64,000 bases of DNA from Pontibacterium granulatum (GCF_029961155.1 NZ_JASBRH010000013.1:60202-124201); one strand, 5' to 3'. Shown: positions 27,878 through 38,079, counted from the stretch's first letter. Notes: generated by a model from the letters alone, not told the origin. Numbers and translations: made by a program.

Positions 27878-28153
27878 CTGTCTCGTATACGCCCTGTGCC
27901 AAGGCGTATCATTGTAGATGCACTGCCTCATCGTATTTGGGATTACAACAAAACCTCAGTTCATCTCCCTCGCTCTATCCTGCCCCAACTACTGCGGGCT
28001 AAACCGATCGCTCCCCAGACCAACCATACCGAGGATCTCACTCTACCGCACACCCCTCTATAACCAACAACCCTGTGCCCAATTCACCCGACACGGGATT
28101 TCTAACCCCATTAAAGCTAGAATACCGCCTCGATTCAGAGGAGCCGTAATTTC

Positions 28154-29065
28154 ATGTGGTTTAAGAACATCATCGTTTATCGCATCACTGGCGATTTCAA
28201 CTATGACGAAGCCCAGCTTGAAGAGAAACTTCAGGAACAAGCCTTCACCCCCTGCGGTAGCCAGGACCTGAGCCGATACGGCTGGATCTCTCCCAGCAAT
28301 GGACTGCAGGATACCCTGCTCCACAGCGTCCACGGCTTTCATATGGTCGCAGCCCAAAAAGAAGAGAAGATCCTGCCTCCAGCTGTTGTGAAACAGAAAG
28401 TAGAGGAGAAGGTTGCCCTGATCGAAAAGGAACAGGCACGCAAGGTTTACCGCAAAGAACGCGACCAGCTAAAAGACGAAGTTGTACTGGATCTACTGCC
28501 ACGTGCCTTCAGCCGTTTCCAACAGACCCGTGCACTGATTGCCCCCCAGCAGGGCTGGGTTATTGTTGATGCCTCCAGCCACAAGCGTGCTGAAGAGCTG
28601 TTAAGCTACCTGCGTGGCACATTGGGCACACTGCCAATCGCACTGCCAGACGTCAAACACTCTCCATCTGCCATCATGAGCCAGTGGCTGGAAGGCCAAC
28701 AGCGCCCACAGGGACTTGAGATCCTTGACGAGGCAGAACTGCGCGACAACCTGGTGGAAGGCGGTGTAATCCGCATCAAAGGGCAGGAGCTGCTGGACGA
28801 AGAGTTTGTCGCCCATCTGGAAGCAGGCAAGCGCGTAGTGAAGCTGTCTGTCGAATGGGAAGAACAACTACGCTTTATGGTGCAGGAAGACTTGGCGATT
28901 AAGCGCATCAAGCTGACCGACCAGATGAAAGAGAAGATGGATCAGGAGTCGCAGGAAGACCAACTGGCCCAATTTGATACCGATATGACCCAGATGGGTA
29001 TCGAGTTCACCCGCCTCTTCCCGATGCTGATTGAAAGCTTTGGTGGCCTGGCGGAAACACCTTAA
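28154..29065 (+). CDS. rdgC: Recombination-associated protein RdgC
   Basis: 303 residues, same length as E. coli RdgC. N terminus MWFKNIIVYRITGDF and the signature VIVDASSHKRAEELLSYLRGTLG are typical. RdgC forms a ring-shaped dimer around double-stranded DNA and modulates RecA filament formation. Monocistronic with a terminator at 29087. Confidence 0.95.
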   Translation: MWFKNIIVYRITGDFNYDEAQLEEKLQEQAFTPCGSQDLSRYGWISPSNGLQDTLLHSVHGFHMVAAQKEEKILPPAVVKQKVEEKVALIEKEQARKVYRKERDQLKDEVVLDLLPRAFSRFQQTRALIAPQQGWVIVDASSHKRAEELLSYLRGTLGTLPIALPDVKHSPSAIMSQWLEGQQRPQGLEILDEAELRDNLVEGGVIRIKGQELLDEEFVAHLEAGKRVVKLSVEWEEQLRFMVQEDLAIKRIKLTDQMKEKMDQESQEDQLAQFDTDMTQMGIEFTRLFPMLIESFGGLAETP

Positions 29066-29086
29066 GCCCGTCATTCTTCGGAACAC

Positions 29087-29115
29087 AAACAAGGCTGCTT
29101 AAAGGCAGCCTTGTT
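29087..29115 (+). terminator. Terminator of rdgC
   Basis: 12-bp stem AAACAAGGCTGC / GCAGCCTTGTTT with a 5-base loop, ending in the T-rich arm. Confidence 0.8.
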
Positions 29116-29613
29116 TCTGCCACAACGCTTATTCCGCGGTATCGCCTCGTGTAATACTTCATTTTCGATTCCGGACAACCCACTTACAGCAACTGATGCA
29201 CCAGCCGCAGCTGGCTGACCAATCTTTTCCACATCGTGAGACCCAAAGGGCGGATTGGCCGAGTCATGCACCGGCAGCTCATGCCATTGAGTGCGTGAAC
29301 TTGGTTGTCTGGACTCTGAGCACGCTTTACTTCAATGTTTCACCATCGTGTCCGACAACAAGCGAGTACCCATCCGGTCTCGATCATAGAACGTTTGCCA
29401 CCTTCTCCCACGACCACAGGAGAAAACAGGATTGCAGCCGCCAGAAGCAAAGCGGTTACAGTGCGTTCGAACGCCGTCCTTACAAACGTGATATAGAGAT
29501 ATCTTTATTAGCTATATTCAACGATTTGTGCACCAAAGTGGAAAGCAAAGCCATGCAACGGGGTATTCGCTTAGGGCGGAGATCCCGCCCTAATGAGGGT
29601 TAATCTGCGGAGA
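29116..29613. other. ~500-bp region without a supported gene
   Basis: A 135-codon rightward open frame spans most of it but lacks a ribosome site and has a composition unlike the neighbours (many His, Arg, Ser, Cys). A hairpin TTAGGGCGG / CCGCCCTAA lies at 29571-29593, just past the DUF3087 gene, without a T-run. Possibly a decayed gene. Confidence 0.4.
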
Positions 29614-30114
29614 TTAAAGCAACATATCGATACTGAAGTTATCAGCATCGTGGGTCAGGTTATGAGCGGCACAACGGCCTTCAAACTCTGAACACTCATC
29701 CTCCATCTCTTTCTGACCAAACTCGTTGTTTTCCAGAAACTGTAGCTGAGTCACACCCGCATAATAGAACGCCATTACTGTTGCTGCGGTTTGGTCACCC
29801 TGCTCGACTTTCTCTTTCCAAATGTGCTTCTTGTTCTGAATCTTCAACACCTGACGCTTCAAGTTCCAGGCGTAGCGAATTTCGTCAAAGTACGGCTTAC
29901 CCACAACCAACGCGTAGATCCCACCGGTAATCAGCAAACCGATAATAACACCCGCCAAATTGACCGCCATGTTGGAGCCTTCGGGGTTGCCCGCCCAGCC
30001 ACGCAACAGAGTCGCAAACGACATCCCCAGCACCAGAAATATCGAACAGAAAATAATCGCAACCTTGCGCTGTTTCGCACGATAAAGCGCTTTATCGATT
30101 TGGCGTAGTTTCAT
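29614..30114 (-). CDS. DUF3087-like membrane protein
   Basis: 166 residues with two adjacent membrane helices (VAIIFCSIFLVLGMSFATLL and AVNLAGVIIGLLITGGIYALVV), followed by a soluble helical C-terminal half that contains two Cys (DECSEFEGRCAAH). It resembles the uncharacterised gammaproteobacterial DUF3087 family. Divergent from queE. No function can be assigned. Confidence 0.65.
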   Translation of the reverse strand: MKLRQIDKALYRAKQRKVAIIFCSIFLVLGMSFATLLRGWAGNPEGSNMAVNLAGVIIGLLITGGIYALVVGKPYFDEIRYAWNLKRQVLKIQNKKHIWKEKVEQGDQTAATVMAFYYAGVTQLQFLENNEFGQKEMEDECSEFEGRCAAHNLTHDADNFSIDMLL

Positions 30115-30182
30115 TGTGGCTCCGCTACCTATAATTGTTGAAGGCGTGTAGACTACCGCATTTTTCAGCCATAGCTATACCG

Positions 30183-30812
30183 ATGTACTCAATAAAAGAG
30201 ATCTTTTACAGTCTGCAGGGCGAAGGTGCCCATAGTGGACGTCCGGCTATCTTCTGTCGCTTCGCCGGGTGCAACCTCTGGTCTGGCCGAGAGCAGGACC
30301 GGGACAGTGCTGTGTGCGATTTCTGTGATACTGATTTCATCGGCACAGATGGCAATAACGGTGGCAAGTTCAATGATGCCGAGACGCTGGTAAAGTTCCT
30401 GACCCGCTTGTGGCCGCAGGATATGAAACACCGTTACGTGATATTTACCGGCGGCGAGCCAGCCCTGCAGCTGGATGAGGCGCTGATTGAAGCCTGCCAC
30501 GCAGCAGACTTTGAAATCGCGATTGAGACCAACGGCACCAAGCCGCTGCCTGATGGGATTGATTGGGTATGCGTCAGCCCAAAAGCCGACGCCGAACTGG
30601 TCATCACATCTGGAGACGAACTAAAACTGGTCTATCCTCAACGGCTGGCCATGCCAGAACGCTTTGAATCCCTCGCTTTCCAGCATTTCTATCTGCAACC
30701 GATGGATGGCCCGATGCGGGAGATGCACACCCGCGATACCGTACAATACTGCATGGACCACCCACGCTGGAAACTCAGCCTGCAAACTCACAAGCTGCTG
30801 GGCATCGAATAG
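30183..30812 (+). CDS. queE: 7-carboxy-7-deazaguanine synthase QueE
   Basis: 209 residues from the ATG at 30183, where the conserved YSIKEIFYSLQGEGAHSGRP begins; the longer open frame is not conserved-looking. The radical-SAM cluster follows the CX14CX2C spacing of one QueE class (CNLWSGREQDRDSAVCDFC). It converts carboxy-tetrahydropterin to CDG in queuosine synthesis. Stand-alone; queC and queD are not in the window. Confidence 0.93.
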   Translation: MYSIKEIFYSLQGEGAHSGRPAIFCRFAGCNLWSGREQDRDSAVCDFCDTDFIGTDGNNGGKFNDAETLVKFLTRLWPQDMKHRYVIFTGGEPALQLDEALIEACHAADFEIAIETNGTKPLPDGIDWVCVSPKADAELVITSGDELKLVYPQRLAMPERFESLAFQHFYLQPMDGPMREMHTRDTVQYCMDHPRWKLSLQTHKLLGIE

Positions 30813-30835
30813 CCGCCCTACCCTTGAATGCTAAG

Positions 30836-31708
30836 CTATGCCGGTAGAGGGTTCGTTTTCATATTACGATAAAAGATGAGAGCGAACGCCGGTAGGTTCA
30901 TCAGAACACCGTAGGTCAGTGCCGCAGCCGACATCTCCGCATTCTGCAGTACCGTTCCGGTAACCAACAGTGCCGTTCCTGCATTCTGAATACCCACTTC
31001 GATACCCAGTGTCAGCGCCTGTGTATGTTCGACACCACAGGTGCGCGCGATACCAAACCCGGCGCCAAATGCCAGTGCAATCAGCAACAGTACGGCGGGC
31101 CCCAGAACTGCGACCAACTCCGGTAATCGTGCCCAGTTGGCTTTAACGATCCCAACAACCACCATCAGCAGGAACAGCATCGACAGCACTTTAACCGGTT
31201 TCTGCAAACGCTGACAAAACGTCGGGGCTTGATGATGCAGGAAGACGCCTATCACAACGGGCACAATGGTCATGACCACCAGCTTCATCATGGTGGGCAA
31301 TACCGGGAAGCCCGAGAATTCGGATGTCCCCACCCAATGCTGTAGCGCCCAAAGGGTCATCAGTGGCAACATAAATGGTGCGATAAAGCTGACAATCGCC
31401 GTCATGCTCACCGATAACGCCGTATCTCCTCGGGCCAGCAGGGTAATCATGTTCGACGTTGCCCCACCCGGGGCAAAGGTCAGAATCATCAAGCCAACGG
31501 CCAATGCAGGCGGCAGATCCAAGGCCGTAACCACCATGAACCCGAGTACCGGCAGCAACAGCAGTTGCATACCGATACCCATGGCTGTCACCTCTGGCCG
31601 CCTGAGAACCTGCCTAAAATCGGCGACAGAGAGAGACAAGCCAACACCCAACATAATGGTGAAGAGAGCTAGCGGTAATATGACCTGCGTCATGGCACTG
31701 TTTTCCAT
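30836..31708 (-). CDS. Bile acid:sodium symporter (BASS) family transporter
   Basis: 290 residues from the ATG at 31708, chosen because MTQVILPLALFTIMLGVGLSL is the usual family start; an in-frame TTG at 31765 would add 19 residues. About nine or ten membrane helices. The family's crossover motifs are visible: FAPGGATSNMITLLARGD and GIEVGIQNAGTALLV, which form the Na+ and substrate site. The substrate cannot be told from sequence. Confidence 0.88.
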   Translation of the reverse strand: MENSAMTQVILPLALFTIMLGVGLSLSVADFRQVLRRPEVTAMGIGMQLLLLPVLGFMVVTALDLPPALAVGLMILTFAPGGATSNMITLLARGDTALSVSMTAIVSFIAPFMLPLMTLWALQHWVGTSEFSGFPVLPTMMKLVVMTIVPVVIGVFLHHQAPTFCQRLQKPVKVLSMLFLLMVVVGIVKANWARLPELVAVLGPAVLLLIALAFGAGFGIARTCGVEHTQALTLGIEVGIQNAGTALLVTGTVLQNAEMSAAALTYGVLMNLPAFALIFYRNMKTNPLPA

Positions 31709-32080
31709 GAATTCACTCACATCAAAAGCTGAAATTATTGCCCGGCCTGTAGAAAACCGGCTCAACTACCCGAGTTATCAGGGATCCCGGATTATGCCCA
31801 CATATCTTGTGGATAACTCTGTGGATTTGGTCTCGAAAACGTCACCAAAGCCACGCATTTTCTCACCCTACAGCAAATTGATTGTTTTTTAACCAGATAA
31901 TTCTGGCTTTTATTTTCAACAACTTACAGACTCATAACCATAAGATTTATCTAATTTACCGTTTATCTGTTAAAGTTCCCAGCATAAACCCGGTTCTGTG
32001 ATAAAAGTCTTGGCGTCCACGCCCCTGTAGATGGTGCTATGACGCGATCCGATTGCCCTTTAATAGTATTCTTATTCATC
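31709..32080. other. 372-bp intergenic region with two DnaA-box-like nonamers
   Basis: Divergent promoters of the BASS and CDF genes must lie here. Two same-orientation sites, TGTGGATAA (31808-31816; reverse complement TTATCCACA, the E. coli DnaA consensus) and TGTGGATTT (31820-31828), are 12 bp apart. The rest is AT-rich. Confidence 0.4.
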
Positions 32081-33217
32081 ATGAGCAGAGAACTTAGCCA
32101 ACAAAAAGCAGCCGAACGGGTTACCCTCGTCGGCGCCATTCTCGACCTTGTTTTAGGCATCGCCAAAATCATCGTCGGCCTCGTATCTCATTCCAGCGCA
32201 CTGATTGTCGATGGCGTCCACTCCCTCTCCGACCTGGTGACCGATGGCCTGGTGGTTGTGGTGTTGAGAATTTCCCATCAGGAACCAGATGAAGATCACC
32301 CCTGGGGCCACGGCCGCTTTGAGACGGTTGGCACGGTTGTCCTCGGCTGCGTACTGATTGCCGTAGCAGGGGCAATGGCCTTTGAGAGCGCAAAACTGCT
32401 CTTTGCCGAGACCACACCGCTGATGCCTGAATGGCCTGCGCTGGTGATCGCCGCCTTGTCTATTCTGGGTAAGGAGTGGATCTTCCACTACACCATGCGC
32501 GTGGGCAGGGAGATTAAGTCCGACCTGATCATTGCAAACGCCTGGCACAGCCGCACCGACGCGCTCTCCTCCGTCGTCGTATTGATTGGCGTAGCGGGTG
32601 CGATGATGGGTATCTGGTGGCTGGATGCACTTGCCGCACTGATCGTCTCTGTTATCGTCGGTAAGATCGGCTGGGAGATGACTTGGGACAGCATCAAGGA
32701 ACTGGTCGACACCGCCTTACCGGAAGAACGTGTGCAGGCCTACCGGAAAGTCGTAATGCAGGTCGAGGGGATTGTTAGCGTACACAGCTTCAAAAGCCGT
32801 AAGATGGCAGGCCAAAGCCAGCTGGAGATGCACATCCAGGTACCACCGACGTTATCGGCCTCTGAAGGCCACTATATCGGGGATACCGCGGTCTGCCGCC
32901 TACAGGACGCCTTCCAAGACATTGGCCACGTCATTTTCCATATCGACACCTATAATGATGAAACCGATCAGGTGTGTAAAACTCTGCCCCTGCGCGGTGA
33001 GATTCAACAGACAATTAACGACGCACTGAACAATGTAGCACCACAACTGCCAAGGCCTAAGCGTATGACACTCCATTACAACGATGGCGTTGAGATCGAG
33101 TTGTTTTTTGCTGCCGATACGAGTGCAGATGCAAGCCTGTCAGAACAATTGAAAGCCGCGATGGACAATCCGCACTGGCTGGACGAGATCAGTATCTGGA
33201 TAGGTCCTGGCCGTTGA
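32081..33217 (+). CDS. Cation diffusion facilitator (CDF) family metal transporter
   Basis: 378 residues from the ATG at 32081. Six membrane helices with metal-site residues in VDGVHSLSDLVTD (D/xxxD site) and the HPWGHGRFETVG loop, then NAWHSRTDALSSVVV (HxxxD), as in FieF/zinc transporters. The C-terminal cytoplasmic domain is longer than in FieF (to ~378 versus ~300 residues), ending in an extra alpha/beta segment. Proton-coupled efflux of Zn2+/Fe2+-type ions is likely. Overlaps the next gene by 4 bases. Confidence 0.9.
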   Translation: MSRELSQQKAAERVTLVGAILDLVLGIAKIIVGLVSHSSALIVDGVHSLSDLVTDGLVVVVLRISHQEPDEDHPWGHGRFETVGTVVLGCVLIAVAGAMAFESAKLLFAETTPLMPEWPALVIAALSILGKEWIFHYTMRVGREIKSDLIIANAWHSRTDALSSVVVLIGVAGAMMGIWWLDALAALIVSVIVGKIGWEMTWDSIKELVDTALPEERVQAYRKVVMQVEGIVSVHSFKSRKMAGQSQLEMHIQVPPTLSASEGHYIGDTAVCRLQDAFQDIGHVIFHIDTYNDETDQVCKTLPLRGEIQQTINDALNNVAPQLPRPKRMTLHYNDGVEIELFFAADTSADASLSEQLKAAMDNPHWLDEISIWIGPGR

Positions 33218-33819
33218 GCAGCTACCAGATCCCGGCGGCACGGCACCAGGTTGAACTGATCATTAAAAACAGCCGCTTTCTGACGACCATTGCACACACC
33301 CCGGATAAGGCGAGTGCGGATGCCTTCATCCAGGAGTTGCGGGAACAACATCCATCCGCCAACCATAACTGCTGGGCTTTCGTTGCGGGCAAACCGGACG
33401 ATTCCCGCTTGTGGGGATGCAGCGACGACGGAGAACCCAAAGGTACTGCCGGCCGCCCTATGCTGAATGTGCTCTCGCACAGTGGCGTGGGAGAGATTAG
33501 CGTGGTGGTAACCCGCTACTTCGGCGGTATCAAACTGGGTACAGGCGGCCTGGTTCGCGCTTACAGTCAGGCGGTACGTGAAGGACTGGAAACCTTACCT
33601 TTAGCCACGGTTGTTCCAAAAGCTCCTTTGCGGCTGAGCGCAGACTTTGCTATGACCGGTCAATTGGAACACCTGCTCAACCAATATGAGGTGCAGGTAA
33701 CCCAGCGCGACTGGCAGGAACAGCTGCTGATAGAGGGCGAGATCGAACTGACACGCCTGGAAGAGTTCCAGCAAGCACTGCAGCCTTATTCAGGCATCAC
33801 CCTGCTGAGCTGCGAATAA
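33214..33819 (+). CDS. YigZ-like protein of the IMPACT family
   Basis: 201 residues with TTG start overlapping the CDF stop (TTGA). Signature NHNCWAFVAG...SDDGEPKGTAGRPML and VVTRYFGGIKLGTGGLVRAY (residues ~45-120) is the IMPACT/UPF0029 domain; the C-terminal part is the RNA-binding-like DUF1949 module. Biochemical role is unclear in bacteria. Its 3' end overlaps the convergent SulP gene by 34 bp. Confidence 0.92.
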   Translation: MSSYQIPAARHQVELIIKNSRFLTTIAHTPDKASADAFIQELREQHPSANHNCWAFVAGKPDDSRLWGCSDDGEPKGTAGRPMLNVLSHSGVGEISVVVTRYFGGIKLGTGGLVRAYSQAVREGLETLPLATVVPKAPLRLSADFAMTGQLEHLLNQYEVQVTQRDWQEQLLIEGEIELTRLEEFQQALQPYSGITLLSCE

Positions 33820-35435
33820 GCGGTCTCCAGCGCCGCTTCCCGCCGTTCGTGTAAACAGTGCTCGGGTAACAGGCTAAGAATCTCCATCCGTGACAGCACA
33901 TTATGCACCACATCATTGGTGCCAATCACATACACCTCCCGCTGCGCGGCCTGGGAATCCACAATCATGTCTTCGATCGCGATGGCAGTGGATACGTCGA
34001 TCATCGGAACCCGGCTGAAATCCAGAATCAGGGCATCAAACTGGGACTCCTGCTGAAGCTTGCGAGTGATCCCTTTGGCCGCACCGTAACTGACCGGGCC
34101 ATTGAAATGATAGAGCAGGATGCGTCCCTGCGCTTTACACAGCAACTCATTTTCCCGGGCACTGAGCAGCTCGCTCTGCAGATTTTCACGACTGATCACT
34201 TCCAGCGCTGCCACCTGTGTGTCTGCCAGGCGCTTGACGGTGATGATATTGGCTAAAAATACCCCCACCAACACCGCCGTTACCAAATCAACAAACACGG
34301 TCAGGCCAAATACCAGCAACATCAGGCAGACCACAAATATCGGAGCCCGAAGGAGGCGGCGCAGGAACTTCCAATCGATGATATCGAGCCCTACCTTGAT
34401 GAGAATACCGGCCAGCACGGCATGGGGGATATGCTCGGCCAAGGGTCCTGCCCCCATCACCACCGTAACCAGAATAAGGCTGTGAACGGCCCCCGACAGC
34501 GGCGTTTTACCCCCGGCACGGATATTCACCACCGTGCGCATCGTTGCCCCGGCGCCGGGTAACCCACCGATCAACCCTGCAGCCATATTACCGATCCCCT
34601 GACCAATCAGCTCCCGGTCAGAATCGTGATGGGTTTTGGTCATATTATCGGCAACCAGTGAGGTAAGCAGGGAATCAATCGAGCCCAGCGCCGCCAGAAT
34701 CAGGGCGGCTTTTAACATCTCATATGCCAGCCCTGGCTCAAAAACGGGCCAATGCACCTGCGGTAAGCCGGTCGGAATTTCTCCGATCACTGCCAGCGAA
34801 CTATCCTGTAATACCCATATCGACAACAACGTGCCTACAAACAGGGTGACCAGCGGTGAAGGCAGGAGTTGTGCCAGGCGATGCGGCCAGCAATACAGTA
34901 ACAGCAGCGCACCGCCGCCCAGTAACAGCGCGTTGACGTTCATATCGCTGATCAGTTGAGGCAGGATAATTACTGCACTGAGGACGTCGGCCTGGGCGTC
35001 ATGTCCCAGCAACGGCCCCAGTTGCAGCAGGATGATGATCACCCCGATCCCGCTCATAAAGCCGGATATCACCGGAAACGGGACCAGTGTTATATATTTG
35101 CCCAGCTTGCAGAGCCCAAACAGTATCTGGAATGCGCCGCTCATAATCACAACCGTAAAGGCCAAGATTGGCCCGGATTGCGGATCCATCGCGACAAACT
35201 GAGTAAACACAGCGGCCATCACCACTGTCATGGGACCGGTTGGGCCAGAAATCTGGGTCGAGGTACCGCCAAACAACGCGGCAAACAAGCCAACACAGAT
35301 CGCGCCGTATAGACCGGCGATCGCTCCAATGCCCGATGAAACGCCAAACGCCAGTGCCAGCGGCAAAGCCACCACCGCTGCGGTAATACCGCCGAACAGG
35401 TCACCACGAATATTTGATCTGATTGATCCCGTCAT
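33786..35435 (-). CDS. SulP-family anion transporter with STAS domain
   Basis: 549 residues. About 12-14 membrane helices, with the family start ITAAVVALPLALAFGVSSGIGAIAGLYGAI and SQISGPTGPMTVVM-like motif; cytoplasmic STAS domain at the C terminus (LILDFSRVPMIDVSTAIAIEDM). The SulP family carries sulfate, bicarbonate or organic anions; the short, carbonic-anhydrase-free form gives no decisive clue. Convergent overlap with the IMPACT gene. Confidence 0.9.
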   Translation of the reverse strand: MTGSIRSNIRGDLFGGITAAVVALPLALAFGVSSGIGAIAGLYGAICVGLFAALFGGTSTQISGPTGPMTVVMAAVFTQFVAMDPQSGPILAFTVVIMSGAFQILFGLCKLGKYITLVPFPVISGFMSGIGVIIILLQLGPLLGHDAQADVLSAVIILPQLISDMNVNALLLGGGALLLLYCWPHRLAQLLPSPLVTLFVGTLLSIWVLQDSSLAVIGEIPTGLPQVHWPVFEPGLAYEMLKAALILAALGSIDSLLTSLVADNMTKTHHDSDRELIGQGIGNMAAGLIGGLPGAGATMRTVVNIRAGGKTPLSGAVHSLILVTVVMGAGPLAEHIPHAVLAGILIKVGLDIIDWKFLRRLLRAPIFVVCLMLLVFGLTVFVDLVTAVLVGVFLANIITVKRLADTQVAALEVISRENLQSELLSARENELLCKAQGRILLYHFNGPVSYGAAKGITRKLQQESQFDALILDFSRVPMIDVSTAIAIEDMIVDSQAAQREVYVIGTNDVVHNVLSRMEILSLLPEHCLHERREAALETAYSQLSRVMPE

Positions 35436-35542
35436 CTACTGCCCCCGTGCAACTCCTTTTCCCCTGTCAGGGGCCTACCGCAGTGTATGCAGCCTTAGAA
35501 TGTCAGGTAAATCCCAAGTTGGTCGAATAACCATTCGGCCAT

Positions 35543-36835
35543 TCAATTGGTCACGGTATCCGCAGGCTCTTGTTGCTGCGTGGTACTCAGCTCTGCCAGC
35601 TCATTCGGATCACGCTGATAGATATCCGCGCGGAACTGCAGTACCCCGCTGTCCGGATCGATCCAGGCTGTGCGGTAACGGGTGAAGATCTCCACTTCCC
35701 CGGGTAAGCCCGAGATGGAAGCCGCTTCGCTTTCCAGTTCCGCATCCAGATCCAGCGCCGGTTTTTCACTGCTTTCTAGCAGCAAACGGGCTAACCCCAT
35801 CGGGTCTTCGATACGGATACAACCGGAGCTGAAGGTACGCCTGGGCTCATCAAACAGATGCATACCGGGCGTGCCGTGCATGTAAATGGAAAAGGCATTG
35901 GGGAAAATAAACTTGAGTTGGCCTAACGGATTGCTGGCCCCCGGCGGTTGCCAGAAACGGTGTTGCTCAGCCAGCTTGCCACGATAGAAGTGGTTCATAT
36001 CCAGCTCATCAACCGACACCACGTTGGGCACTTCATCCCAGCCTTTCACCAATTTCACGCCCAGCTTATCAAACGCGCCTCGTCCTCCCTGAAGCTTCGG
36101 CAAGATGTCCTCGTAGGCGATCCGTTTAGGCACGTTCCAGTCGGGATTAACCTCCAGCGCTTTTAACGTGCTATTCATCACCGGCGTGGGTCGATCTTTC
36201 TTACCCACAATGACTCGCATCTGAGTGAGCACCTTGCCATTACGGTAGTAGCGCAGCTGATAATCCGGAATATTGATCTCGATGTAGTCCGGCCGTTTCG
36301 CAACCTGGTCCACCAACTCACGCTGTTTGTTCACCAACAACTGCTGCCAGCGCTCCCGTGGCGATATGTTCATCGCCTTACGTGTATTCGGCCCAACAAT
36401 ACCGTCAACTTTCAGCCCGTGACGCCGTTGAAAGGCGATAACCGCACCCACCAACCGGGAATCAAAGAAGTGTTTATTCGACAGCGGATGATCGTAGCTG
36501 TAGTCACCGAGAATCCGCAGGCGATCCCGGATACGTGCTACTTGGGGATGTTTCATGCCTTCGCGTAATAGAAATCGCCCCTGCAAAGGTGTCCAGCTTT
36601 GGGATTGCGCCAACGTTCGATAGTGACTGATCGCGGCGTCAATTGAATTAAAGCTCACAGGAGGGTAACTGTGGTGGACTTCATACGCAGAGAAGTCGGA
36701 CCAGGTGGCGTGCTGAAGATCTTGTGCACACTCCGTCAATCCACGCTCTTTAGACCCGCAGTTAAGGTCTAATCCATGGCCTGAACTTGCCCAGCACAAT
36801 AACACCCAAAATGCGGGCAGATAGGCAGTTTTCAT
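35543..36835 (-). CDS. L,D-transpeptidase of the LdtD (YcbB) type
   Basis: 430 residues: signal peptide (MKTAYLPAFWVLLCWASSGHG), then a peptidoglycan-binding domain (VGAVIAFQRRHGLKVDGIVGPNTRKAMN) and a YkuD catalytic domain with IYMHGTPGMHLF...FSSGCIRIEDP (catalytic Cys in SGCIR). It forms 3-3 cross-links in the periplasmic wall. Shorter than E. coli LdtD (615 residues) because the N-terminal segment is reduced. Confidence 0.92.
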   Translation of the reverse strand: MKTAYLPAFWVLLCWASSGHGLDLNCGSKERGLTECAQDLQHATWSDFSAYEVHHSYPPVSFNSIDAAISHYRTLAQSQSWTPLQGRFLLREGMKHPQVARIRDRLRILGDYSYDHPLSNKHFFDSRLVGAVIAFQRRHGLKVDGIVGPNTRKAMNISPRERWQQLLVNKQRELVDQVAKRPDYIEINIPDYQLRYYRNGKVLTQMRVIVGKKDRPTPVMNSTLKALEVNPDWNVPKRIAYEDILPKLQGGRGAFDKLGVKLVKGWDEVPNVVSVDELDMNHFYRGKLAEQHRFWQPPGASNPLGQLKFIFPNAFSIYMHGTPGMHLFDEPRRTFSSGCIRIEDPMGLARLLLESSEKPALDLDAELESEAASISGLPGEVEIFTRYRTAWIDPDSGVLQFRADIYQRDPNELAELSTTQQQEPADTVTN

Positions 36836-37059
36836 AATTCCCGCCTCCCGTAAAAAAATCCTGAAGTTATCGGCGAAATAGCCGATATGTCCTGCTAAGG
36901 AGTAAAAAGGCCGAGTCAGTTTCCTTCAGGGGTACAAATTAGTGTAGCAAAGCCTTTTTTCTTTTTGCTTAGAGTTAATTTTAGACAGCACTGCACAGGA
37001 TGATTGCAGGTTGTCAGGGGATACGCGTTAATCGTTTGTAGTGACGCGCGAGGGGTTGT

Positions 37060-38079
37060 ATGAAATTCGCGGAAAACACCAACCAGGCTGCCGAATACCT
37101 GCGGCAGGCCATACCGCTGATGGTGAAACATAACATTCCACCAAATCCATTGAACTACGCACTCTGGTACACATACGTGTCCAACCGTGTGCCTGAGCTA
37201 AATCAGGAGCTGGATAAAACCCTCACGACGTATGGTACCTGCCCTAACCTGGTGGGCGAGCAGATGTTCCGTGAGCACATGATCAAAGACGAGATCGACA
37301 GTGCTGAGAACGTGCAAGCCGGTTTGATTGCACTGGTGAATAACCTGCACGAACATGCGGCTGAAACGGCCGAGCAAACGAAAGATTACTCCAACACGCT
37401 GCAAGACAGCCTGGATGCACTGCAAGCCGATGGCGGCCCTGCCCTGCCTCTGGAAACCATCATCCAGACGCTGGCCCGTAAAACCCAGGATATCAGCAAC
37501 AACACCCAACGCTTCCAGCAGCGAATCGATGACGCCCAGGCCGAGATCGAATCCCTGAAAGCAGAGTTGGAAAAAACCCGTCAGGACGCCCGCGTTGATC
37601 CACTGACCGGTCTGTTCAACCGCCGCGTGTTCGAATCCGAATTGGGCACCCTGCTATACGGAAGCAACGAAGGCGCAGTAACGCTGGTGCTGGTTGATGT
37701 CGATCACTTCAAGCGCTTCAACGATACCTACGGCCACCTGATGGGTGACAAGGTTCTGCAGTATGTAGGCAAACTACTGCGAGAGTTCTGTCCGGAACCG
37801 ATGCTGCCGGTCCGCTTTGGCGGTGAAGAGTTCGCTGTCCTGCTGCCGTCTGCAACAACGGAACAGGCAGTTGACCTCTCCAACCGGTTGCGTGAAAAAA
37901 TTCAGGCGATTCGTATTAAACAGAAGAAATCCGGTGAAGTGATCAGCTCTATCACCGCATCATTTGGCGTTGCGATCAGCAAACCGGACGACTCAATCAA
38001 TACACTGATAGACCGTGCTGACCAGGCACTGTACAGCGCTAAACAGAATGGTCGTAACCAGGTGCAGTTTGCGCCATAA
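37060..38079 (+). CDS. GGDEF diguanylate cyclase, soluble
   Basis: 339 residues, no membrane helix. N-terminal ~165 residues are helical and coiled-coil-like (FQQRIDDAQAEIESLKAELEKTRQ leads into the catalytic domain). The GGDEF domain starts at DPLTGLFNRRVFE and has the intact active site RFGGEEFAVLLP; no RxxD inhibitory site is seen at the canonical position. It makes cyclic di-GMP. The N-terminal half, LRQAIPLMVKHNIPPNPLNYALWY, resembles that of DgcB-like cyclases. Confidence 0.93.
   Translation: MKFAENTNQAAEYLRQAIPLMVKHNIPPNPLNYALWYTYVSNRVPELNQELDKTLTTYGTCPNLVGEQMFREHMIKDEIDSAENVQAGLIALVNNLHEHAAETAEQTKDYSNTLQDSLDALQADGGPALPLETIIQTLARKTQDISNNTQRFQQRIDDAQAEIESLKAELEKTRQDARVDPLTGLFNRRVFESELGTLLYGSNEGAVTLVLVDVDHFKRFNDTYGHLMGDKVLQYVGKLLREFCPEPMLPVRFGGEEFAVLLPSATTEQAVDLSNRLREKIQAIRIKQKKSGEVISSITASFGVAISKPDDSINTLIDRADQALYSAKQNGRNQVQFAP

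Noticed and set aside
29196..29603. 135-codon rightward frame after rdgC
   Set aside because: No ribosome site, atypical composition and no family resemblance.
31266..31892. 208-codon rightward frame over the BASS gene
   Set aside because: Antisense shadow of a clear membrane transporter gene.
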